Source: an uncultured Bacteroidales bacterium
Lineage (GTDB): Bacteria > Bacteroidota > Bacteroidia > Bacteroidales > Paludibacteraceae
DNA length: 33,151 bases
NCBI GenBank assembly: GCA_944321155.1
Contig: CALUKG010000012.1
Location: 1 to 33,151 of the forward strand
Direction of reading: 5' to 3'
In this document: positions 23,164 through 30,302 of the stretch, one piece after another
Layout of the letters: each line of letters begins with the position of its first letter
How positions within the stretch are numbered: the stretch's first letter is position 1
Program-made: the position numbers and the translations under genes
The notes under the pieces: model-generated
What the model was told of the DNA's origin: nothing
Database searches by the model: none
What the model saw: the letters and a program-made list of their open reading frames with translations, nothing else

Positions 23164-24699
23164 ATGGCAGAAAACAATATAAAGACTTACAGAAATCCCG
23201 ATGACCCGATTACGCTTGAAGAGTTGAAAAGCTTTCTTTGGGCTGCAGCTACCCATTTGCGTGGTCAGATTGATGCAGCAGGTTATAAAGAGTATATATT
23301 TCCGTTGTTATTCTTCAAGCGCATTTCTGATGTGTACGATGAACAATTTGATGGATTCCTCCATGAAGGCGGTGTGGAATATGCGGGTAAACAGGCTGAA
23401 GATTTGCCTATCCGCATTCCTGATGGAGCTCATTGGCGCGATGTGCGACAGGTTACAGAGAATGTCGGTCAGCGACTGGTAGAAGCTTTTATTGCCATCG
23501 AGCAGGCTAATCCCGCCAAAGAAATGGATGGCAGAAAGATTGGTGGTTTGGAAGGTATATTTGGTCCTAAAGACGGTTGGACGAATAAGGCCAAGATGCC
23601 CGACAGTATTATCACTTCTTTGATAGAAGATTTTTCTAAATATACGCTCTCGTTGAAAGCATGCCCTGCTGATGAAATGGGACAGGCTTACGAATATCTG
23701 GTTGGAAAGTTTGCTGACGATGCAGGAAATACAGCCCAAGAGTTTTATACCAATCGGACAGTAGTTCAGTTGATGGCTGAGATTCTTCAACCGCAACCGA
23801 ATGAGAGTATTTATGATCCGACTTGTGGTTCTGGTGGTATGTTGGTGAAATGCTTGGACTATTTACGCAATAAAGGTGAGGAATGGCAAGGAGTACAGGT
23901 GTTTGGTCAGGAGGTCAATGGCTTGACATCTTCTATTGCACGTATGAATCTTTATCTTAATGGTGTGGAAGATTTTTCTATTGCATGTGCCGATACCTTG
24001 GAGAATCCAGCATTTTTAGATGGCAGTTGCTTACGTAAATTTGATATAGTTCTTGCAAATCCACCATATTCAATTAAAGAGTGGAATCGTGAAAAGTTTA
24101 TGAATGATAAGTGGGGACGCAATTTCTTGGGTACACCACCACAAGGTCGTGCCGACTATGCATTTTTTCAACATATCCTTGCCTCAATGAATGATCAAAA
24201 TGGTAGGTGTGCAATTCTTTTCCCTCATGGAGTATTATTTCGTGATGAAGAGTTTGAATTGCGTAAAAAGTTGGTAGAGATGGATATTGTCGATTGTGTA
24301 ATTGGACTTGGACCCAACCTGTTCTTTAATGCATCTATGGAAGCCTGTATAATTGTTTGCAAGAAAAATAAACCTTTATCGCATAAAAAGAAGGTTTTAT
24401 TTATTGATGCTAAAGAAGAAGTAACGAGAAAGAATGCAGAAAGTTATTTAGAAGAGAACCACATTTTAAGGATTTTAGATGGTTATAGAGACTATTGTCA
24501 AATTGACTATTTTGCAGAAGTCATTAGCAATGAGGATATACTAAATAATAAAAGTTTACTCAGTATACAAAGTTATGTAAAGCAAAAGTGTACTAATGAA
24601 ATTTATATATTAGATGAGTCAATAGCAGATTTAGATAAAAGTTCGAAGTCTATGCATATTGAATTTAATAATCTTTTAAGGATGATGACAAATGAATAG
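23164..24699 (+). CDS. hsdM: Type I restriction-modification methyltransferase subunit, second copy (HsdM2)
   Basis: A 511-residue paralogue of HsdM1 with its own complete motifs: WTNKAKMPDSIITSLIEDFS, QEFYTNRTVVQLMAEIL, motif I DPTCGSGGM (218-226) and motif IV NPPY (299-302). Both copies therefore look catalytically competent. Identity between the two is moderate by eye and spread along the whole length, so this is an old divergence, not a recent tandem duplication. From about 24390 onward codon use becomes visibly more AT-rich, continuing into both hsdS genes, as if the 3' end of this gene was exchanged together with the specificity genes. It overlaps hsdS1 by 8 nt. It may pair with a different specificity protein than HsdM1 or form a mixed M1-M2 dimer. 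Confidence 0.93.
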   Translation: MAENNIKTYRNPDDPITLEELKSFLWAAATHLRGQIDAAGYKEYIFPLLFFKRISDVYDEQFDGFLHEGGVEYAGKQAEDLPIRIPDGAHWRDVRQVTENVGQRLVEAFIAIEQANPAKEMDGRKIGGLEGIFGPKDGWTNKAKMPDSIITSLIEDFSKYTLSLKACPADEMGQAYEYLVGKFADDAGNTAQEFYTNRTVVQLMAEILQPQPNESIYDPTCGSGGMLVKCLDYLRNKGEEWQGVQVFGQEVNGLTSSIARMNLYLNGVEDFSIACADTLENPAFLDGSCLRKFDIVLANPPYSIKEWNREKFMNDKWGRNFLGTPPQGRADYAFFQHILASMNDQNGRCAILFPHGVLFRDEEFELRKKLVEMDIVDCVIGLGPNLFFNASMEACIIVCKKNKPLSHKKKVLFIDAKEEVTRKNAESYLEENHILRILDGYRDYCQIDYFAEVISNEDILNNKSLLSIQSYVKQKCTNEIYILDESIADLDKSSKSMHIEFNNLLRMMTNE

Positions 24700-25246
24700 G
24701 GTTAAATTTGGCGATATAGTAAAAGATGTAAAAGTTAATGTTGATAGAATGAATAATCCTTATGAGTACTATGTTGCTGGAGATCATATGGATTCAGAAG
24801 ATTTAACTATACATAGAAAAGGTCGGTTTGCTACTGACGATGTAGGGCCTGCATTTGTCCGTATATTTAAACCAGGGCAGATACTATACGGGTCTCGAAG
24901 AACATATTTAAAGAAAGTCGCAGTTGCTGATTTTTCAGGAATATGTGCTAATACAACATTTGTTCTTGAATCAAAAGACAATTCTATTTTTGATCAGAGA
25001 TTATTACCCTTTATAATGTCATCTGACTCATTTACTTCATGGTCTATTTCAAAATCAAAGGGATCTACAAATCCGTATGTGTTATTCTCAGATTTAGCTG
25101 ATTATGAGTTTGACTTACCATCATTAGAGGAACAAAAAGTTCTTGCTGATAAATTATGGGCAGCCTATCGTCTGAAAGAAGCTTATAAGAAACTCCTTGC
25201 TGCAACTGATGAAATGGTGAAATTCGCAATTTATCGAGATGTTTAA
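24692..25246 (+). CDS. hsdS: Half-size specificity protein, one TRD (HsdS1), probably split from hsdS2 by a frameshift
   Basis: A 184-residue protein with one target recognition domain (about 1-145) and the start of a conserved spacer helix (SLEEQKVLADKLWAAYRLKEA, then LLAATDEMVK). The TRD has the pattern YEYYVAGDHMDSEDL, GQILYGSRRTYLKKVA, FSGICANTTFVLES and NPYVLFSDLADYEFDLPSLEEQ seen in type I specificity subunits. Full-length HsdS is normally about 350-450 residues with two TRDs. The last eight residues, KFAIYRDV, come from bases that in the other frame encode KSQFIEM, the conserved phrase in the middle of HsdS2. One extra T at 25223-25224 explains this. So it is either a true half-subunit or the front part of a broken three-TRD gene. 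Confidence 0.85.
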   Translation: MNRVKFGDIVKDVKVNVDRMNNPYEYYVAGDHMDSEDLTIHRKGRFATDDVGPAFVRIFKPGQILYGSRRTYLKKVAVADFSGICANTTFVLESKDNSIFDQRLLPFIMSSDSFTSWSISKSKGSTNPYVLFSDLADYEFDLPSLEEQKVLADKLWAAYRLKEAYKKLLAATDEMVKFAIYRDV

Positions 25247-25772
25247 GAATATACCTTCTGTTAAAATAGCTGATTGCTGTATAACGGTATCTGGTGGTAC
25301 TCCTAATACAAAGAAAATTGAGTATTATGATGGAGGAGATATACCATGGTTGTCTAGTGGTGAAATTAATCAAGGGTATATTTTTTCTACTGATAAATAT
25401 ATAACGCAATTAGGCTTAGAAAACTCATCTGCAAAATGGGTTCCTGCGAATAGCGTAGTCATTGCAATGTACGGTGCAACAGCAGGTAAAGTGGGGTTTA
25501 TAAAAATTCCACTTACAACCAATCAGGCAGTTTGTACATTATTGCCTAATGATGGCTTTGAACCTCTATACTTATATTATGCTACATTGTCAAAAACATC
25601 ATGGATGATATCACAATGTCGTGGCGCTGCACAGCCAAACATATCACAAAGTATTATTCGTGGTATGGAGATACCTATGGCAACAATAGATGAGCAAAAT
25701 CGATTTTGTAAATATCTAACACAGGCCGATAAATCAAAATTTGGCGACTTCAAATCGCAATTTATCGAGATG
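25224..25772 (+). repeat. 18-bp direct repeats flanking the first TRD of hsdS2
   Basis: TCGCAATTTATCGAGATG occurs at 25224-25241 (end of hsdS1) and 25755-25772 (middle of hsdS2), 531 bp apart, the length of one TRD module. The second copy is preceded by AAA, the first by AAAT; the extra T changes the reading frame. Confidence 0.9.
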
Positions 25773-26333
25773 ACCACAAGGTCTGAATTAAACAAGAAAT
25801 CCATTGGAGAGATAGCTGAGGTGAGAACAGGTTCAACACCTTCTCGAAGTAATCCTGAATATTGGAATGGAACACATTACTGGGTGTCTGCACAAGATAT
25901 GGGTAATAAATATATATACGATACTTTAGAGAAAATTACAGATACAGGATATGCAACTTGCAAAGTTGTTCCTGCAGGAAGCATTCTGTATGTTTGTAGG
26001 GGGAGTATTGGTGTAATGTCAATTAATACAATGGATTGTGCTACGAATCAATCTATCTGTACTGCAACATGTAAGACAGGATATAATACTGAATATTTGT
26101 ACTATGCTCTTAAAGTTGCAGAGAAAGCAATAAAAAAACAGGGTATTGGGACGTCATTCAAGTCATTAAATCAATCTGCCTTTGCATCAATAGAGATTTT
26201 GTTCCCGGCAATTGAAATCCAAGATAAATTTGCTACTATTGCTAAACAGGCCGATAAATCAAAATCTTATGTTCGGATTGCATTAAAAAATTTAGAATCC
26301 ATGTTAGGATATTGTATAAGGCAAGTAGCCTAA
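25239..26333 (+). CDS. hsdS: Type I specificity subunit with two TRDs (HsdS2)
   Basis: A 364-residue HsdS. TRD1 (about 5-155) contains SGGTPNTKKIEYYDGGDIPWL, AMYGATAGKVGFI and AAQPNISQSIIRGMEIP; a central conserved spacer QADKSK..KSQFIEM follows (about 162-178); TRD2 (about 188-335) contains RTGSTPSRSNPEYWNGTHYWV, YVCRGSIGVMS and FKSLNQSAFASIEIL; a distal spacer starts QADKSKSYVRIALKNLE. Each TRD reads half of the bipartite DNA target, and the spacers bind HsdM. The start overlaps the hsdS1 stop by 8 nt, but without one extra T upstream the reading frame would run straight through from hsdS1. AT-rich like hsdS1. Followed after 34 bp by hsdR. Confidence 0.92.
   Translation: MFKNIPSVKIADCCITVSGGTPNTKKIEYYDGGDIPWLSSGEINQGYIFSTDKYITQLGLENSSAKWVPANSVVIAMYGATAGKVGFIKIPLTTNQAVCTLLPNDGFEPLYLYYATLSKTSWMISQCRGAAQPNISQSIIRGMEIPMATIDEQNRFCKYLTQADKSKFGDFKSQFIEMTTRSELNKKSIGEIAEVRTGSTPSRSNPEYWNGTHYWVSAQDMGNKYIYDTLEKITDTGYATCKVVPAGSILYVCRGSIGVMSINTMDCATNQSICTATCKTGYNTEYLYYALKVAEKAIKKQGIGTSFKSLNQSAFASIEILFPAIEIQDKFATIAKQADKSKSYVRIALKNLESMLGYCIRQVA
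25721..26265 (+). repeat. 20-bp direct repeats flanking the second TRD of hsdS2
   Basis: ACAGGCCGATAAATCAAAAT occurs at 25721-25740 and 26246-26265, 525 bp apart. Both encode QADKSK in the central and distal conserved spacers. Identical repeats around a TRD can support exchange or loss of that TRD by recombination. Confidence 0.9.
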
Positions 26334-26367
26334 TCAAATAGATATAAACGAAAAATATTATATAGTT

Positions 26368-29298
26368 ATGTTTAACGAAGATAATACAGTGGAGCAAATG
26401 CTCATAAATGCAGCTACTCACAGTGGCTGGCAATATGTAAAGCCTAGTGATGTACCACGAAACACTGATTCGGTTCTGGTTGAATCTTGGTTGCAAGAGG
26501 CGTTGATCAGACTTAATCCTATTACGCTGCAGCAGGCCGAACAGGTGATCTATAAACTTCGTGCTGCTATTACCTGTGGTGGGAGTTTCGATGAATTGGT
26601 GACAGCCAATGACCGTTTCCGGGCATTATTATTTACTGAGAATACAGAACCATTTGGAAAAGATGGTGAATATATCCCTATTCGTTTCTTTAGTGATGAT
26701 TCTACTGAAGACTATTGTGTGGTTACCAATCAGTGGGAATATCCAAGACCGTCTGTTGACGGAGGTAAACGATTGGATTTGGTTTATCTTATCAATGGTA
26801 TTCCTGTTTGCATCGGAGAAGCGAAATCACCAGTAAGGCCTCAAGTTACATGGGCAGATGGGGCTACAGATATGCTACATTATGAAAAGAGTATTCCTGA
26901 GATGTTTGTTCCTAATGTATTGACTTTTGCTACGGAAGGTAAAGAACTTCAATATGCAGGAATCTGTACTCCTGTAGATAAATGGGGACCTTGGTTTAAG
27001 GATGAGTCGCGCCAGCATGGAACGATTGAGTCTGTAAAAAGTAATGTGATGAACTTAGTTGAGCCTAATCGATTGCTTGATATCTATCGTTATTATAGTG
27101 TATTTACAGGCACATCATCAGGCAAGAAAATAAAGATTGTATGCCGCTATCAACAATATTTAGGTGGTGAAGCAATAGTTCAACGAGTGCTTAAAACCTA
27201 TCGAGAGAAGCAAGGACCGAAAAAAGGTCTCATTTGGCATTTCCAGGGTTCGGGTAAATCTTGGTTGATGGTATTTGCTGCACAAAAGCTTCGTTTGCAA
27301 AACGAATTGCATGCTCCAACAGTTGTAATTGTGGATGACCGTATTGACTTGGAGGATCAGATTACTGGTGATTTTACTCGTGCAGAAATCCCCAATATTG
27401 AATCAGCCAAAACAAAAGAGGAATTGGTAGCATTCTTCAAACAAGACCAACGTAAAATTTTAATTACTACCATCTTTAAGTTTGGTGATGTGGAAAGTGT
27501 GCTTAATGAGCGAGACAATATTATCTTGTTGGTTGATGAAGCTCATAGAACACAGGAAAAAGATTTGGGACAGAAGATGCGAAGCGCATTGCCTAATGCA
27601 TTTTTCTTTGGTCTTACAGGTACACCTATCAATAAGCGAGATAAAAATACTTTCCTTGCTTTTGGTGCAGATGAAGACATGGAGACAGGGGGTTATATAT
27701 CAAAATATACATTCCAGAATTCAGTGGAAGATGGTGCTACGCTGGAATTGAATTTCCAGACTGTTCCTGTGGAAATGCATCTTAATGAGGAGCAGTTACA
27801 AGAGGAATTTGATGAATTGACTGATCAGATATCAGAAGAAGAAAAGAATGAATTGGTTAAACGAACCTCTGTAGAAGCATTCTTCACGGCTGAAAAACGT
27901 ATTAATGATGTTGCCCGCTACATTGTTAACCATTTTAAGGCTTATGTAGAACCAAGTGGAATGAAAGCACAAGTGGTTGTGTATAATCGTGATTGTTGCG
28001 TAAAATACAAGAAAGCCATTGATGCTTTGTTAGGTACAGAAGATGCCACAACAATAGTGATGCATACGGCCGGAGACAAGGCGGATGATTATAAAGAGTA
28101 TCGTAGAGACAGAGATCAGGAAAAGAAGCTGCTTGATCAATTCCGGGATCCATTATCTCCAATAAAAATGGTTATTGTAACATCTAAACTTCTTACTGGT
28201 TTTGATGCTCCTATACTTCAATGTATGTATCTTGACAAGCCTATGAGAGATCATACGCTTTTACAGGCTATTTGTCGTACGAACCGAAAATACACTGTCG
28301 ATAAAAAGTGCGGATTAATCGTGGATTTTGTAGGTGTATTCGATAATGTGGCAAGGAGTCTTGCATTCGATGAAGAGACAGTTAAAGCCGTTGTAAAGAA
28401 TATCGATGAAGTTAAAGCTTTAATACCTGATTTCCTACAAGAATGTCTTGATTTCTTCCCTGGAGTTGACCGTACGATTGGTGGTTGGGAAGGTCTTCAA
28501 GCCGCTCAGCAGTGCTTGCTGGATGATAAGGCTAAAACCGATTTTGCACGTCATTTTGCCCGATTGTCTAAGACTTGGGAAACTGTAAGCCCAGATACCA
28601 TGCTTGCTCCATATCAGCCAGATTATACTTGGCTTGCACAAGTGTATCAGAGTGTTCGTCCTGTCGGGACTAGCGGTTCACTTATTTGGACATTATTAGG
28701 TGCCAAAACGATTGAAATAATTCATCGTAATATAGATACAATTGATATAGGGACACCACTTGAAGATCTGGTTGTTGATGGTGATGTCATCAATACGGTA
28801 TTGGAACAAGCAAAGGATAATCCTAAAAAGATCCTTGAAGTTGAGAAGATGTTACGCTTGAGATTAGGTGAACACCGAGGTGATCCAAAATATAAGGCTT
28901 TTGCAGAAAAGCTGGATGAACTTCGCCGCCACATGGAGGAAAATCTTATTACAAGTATTGACTTTCTTCGCAGCTTGTTGACTCTTGCCAAAGAGGTACT
29001 TGAAGAGGAAAAGAATTCCAATCAGCCACTTGACAAACGTGAGCAAGCAAAAGCTGCTCTTACAGAATTGTTTGAATCAATAAAGACAGAAAATACTCCT
29101 ATCATTGTGGAGCGCGTTGTTGCTGATATTGACGAAAATGTGGTGGCTATTGTGCGTAAGTTCAAGGATGCTTTTAAAAGCATCACTGCTCAGCGAGAGA
29201 TAAAAAAGAAGCTACGTTCAATTCTATGGGTAAATTATCAAATCAAAGACCAAGAAGTCTTCGATAAGGCTTATCAGTATATTGAAATGTATTACTAA
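26368..29298 (+). CDS. hsdR: Type I restriction endonuclease subunit HsdR
   Basis: A 976-residue restriction subunit. The N-terminal nuclease domain has a PD-(D/E)xK site: Asp137 in KRLDLVYL and Glu151-x-Lys153 in CIGEAKSP. The translocase motor follows: Walker A HFQGSGKS (291-298), VVIVDDRIDL, motif II VDEAHR (389-394), motif III GLTGTP (415-420), and later SKLLTGFDAP and LLQAICRTNR (motifs V and VI). The C-terminal third is helical and contacts the methyltransferase. It translocates DNA with ATP and cuts unmethylated DNA away from the recognition site. Motifs all look intact. It is 34 bp after hsdS2 and 53 bp before hamA, in the same direction. Confidence 0.95.
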   Translation: MFNEDNTVEQMLINAATHSGWQYVKPSDVPRNTDSVLVESWLQEALIRLNPITLQQAEQVIYKLRAAITCGGSFDELVTANDRFRALLFTENTEPFGKDGEYIPIRFFSDDSTEDYCVVTNQWEYPRPSVDGGKRLDLVYLINGIPVCIGEAKSPVRPQVTWADGATDMLHYEKSIPEMFVPNVLTFATEGKELQYAGICTPVDKWGPWFKDESRQHGTIESVKSNVMNLVEPNRLLDIYRYYSVFTGTSSGKKIKIVCRYQQYLGGEAIVQRVLKTYREKQGPKKGLIWHFQGSGKSWLMVFAAQKLRLQNELHAPTVVIVDDRIDLEDQITGDFTRAEIPNIESAKTKEELVAFFKQDQRKILITTIFKFGDVESVLNERDNIILLVDEAHRTQEKDLGQKMRSALPNAFFFGLTGTPINKRDKNTFLAFGADEDMETGGYISKYTFQNSVEDGATLELNFQTVPVEMHLNEEQLQEEFDELTDQISEEEKNELVKRTSVEAFFTAEKRINDVARYIVNHFKAYVEPSGMKAQVVVYNRDCCVKYKKAIDALLGTEDATTIVMHTAGDKADDYKEYRRDRDQEKKLLDQFRDPLSPIKMVIVTSKLLTGFDAPILQCMYLDKPMRDHTLLQAICRTNRKYTVDKKCGLIVDFVGVFDNVARSLAFDEETVKAVVKNIDEVKALIPDFLQECLDFFPGVDRTIGGWEGLQAAQQCLLDDKAKTDFARHFARLSKTWETVSPDTMLAPYQPDYTWLAQVYQSVRPVGTSGSLIWTLLGAKTIEIIHRNIDTIDIGTPLEDLVVDGDVINTVLEQAKDNPKKILEVEKMLRLRLGEHRGDPKYKAFAEKLDELRRHMEENLITSIDFLRSLLTLAKEVLEEEKNSNQPLDKREQAKAALTELFESIKTENTPIIVERVVADIDENVVAIVRKFKDAFKSITAQREIKKKLRSILWVNYQIKDQEVFDKAYQYIEMYY

Positions 29299-29351
29299 GT
29301 ACTTGAAATTTGAGAAATCTATAAGTGACTTAAAAATAGGTATGACTAAAA

Positions 29352-30302
29352 ATGGATAGAATAGAAAATGCTATAAACAATCTACTAATTAAGCCCAATG
29401 AGGCACTAAAGTCACGTATTGAAGAGGTACGATATTGTATTGATATACCTGACACTAACTCGAAAGGGTATTGTTATTGTCTTAAAGTTGATGCAAATGG
29501 TAAATTAAGGCTTCAAGATTTAATAGATTATCTTGATACTCGAATAGTCGATTATGCTATTCCCAAAAAAGAAATCGATGAAGCGAAAAATGATTTAAAC
29601 AATACTGGTTCTACAAGAAAAATCATTCAGCTAAGAAAGAAAGCTAAAAATCTTTTTACTGATTTGAATAAAACTGGTGAAGGTGGTGAAATCTTATTGT
29701 ATATTCTTACACAGGATATTTTGAAGCTCCCGCAACTAATAAGTAAAATGTCTTTAAAAACATCTCCCAAAATGCATTATCATGGAGCAGATGGCATCCA
29801 TTTCCAATATAATAGCATAACTGGAAATTTAGAACTTTATTGGGCTGAGGCTAAAATGTATCAGGACCTAAATGCAGCTATGGTAAGTTGCTTTGATAGC
29901 TTAAAAGGTTTTCTACTTGATCCAATAGGTTATAAATCCACACAAGAAAGAGATATTGATTTGATTACATCGAATATACACCAAAATATAAATAATGAGG
30001 CTATTGAGGATATACTTGTAGAGTATTTTGACAAAGATAAAGAACAGTCAAATCATTTGGTTTATAAGGGTGTATGTTTTATTGGATTCGATTATGATAA
30101 ATATCCAAGTAATACAGATATTACAAAAACTACAGCAGACATAAAAAATGCTATATTAGCAGAATATGATAAGTGGTACAATAGTGTAGGACAAAAGATA
30201 AAAGAACATTTGAATCTTGATAAAAAAGAGATCCATGTGTTTCTGATGCCTTTCCCTTCTGTAGAAGAATTTAGACGATATTATCTCCAAACAATAAAAT
30301 GA
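29352..30302 (+). CDS. hamA: Hachiman defence protein HamA (DUF1837 nuclease)
   Basis: A 316-residue DUF1837 protein. The conserved block runs from TGEGGEILLYILTQDILKLP (108-127) and LISKMSLKTSPKMHYHGADG to YWAEAKMY (163-170). Glu113, Asp147 and Glu166-x-Lys168 form a PD-(D/E)xK-like nuclease site, as described for HamA. In characterised Hachiman systems HamA is bound and held inactive by HamB and released to degrade DNA when the helicase senses damaged or phage DNA. The start is ATG 29352; an ATG at 29342 gives only five codons before a stop that overlaps the real start. The stop overlaps hamB by 4 nt (ATGA), which signals coupled translation and equal output. More AT-rich than hsdR. Identity is well supported by motifs plus the adjacent helicase. 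Confidence 0.92.
   Translation: MDRIENAINNLLIKPNEALKSRIEEVRYCIDIPDTNSKGYCYCLKVDANGKLRLQDLIDYLDTRIVDYAIPKKEIDEAKNDLNNTGSTRKIIQLRKKAKNLFTDLNKTGEGGEILLYILTQDILKLPQLISKMSLKTSPKMHYHGADGIHFQYNSITGNLELYWAEAKMYQDLNAAMVSCFDSLKGFLLDPIGYKSTQERDIDLITSNIHQNINNEAIEDILVEYFDKDKEQSNHLVYKGVCFIGFDYDKYPSNTDITKTTADIKNAILAEYDKWYNSVGQKIKEHLNLDKKEIHVFLMPFPSVEEFRRYYLQTIK

Noticed and set aside
29342-29359. Five-codon upstream frame overlapping the hamA start
   Set aside because: It could affect hamA translation, but such a short frame is expected by chance in this AT-rich stretch.
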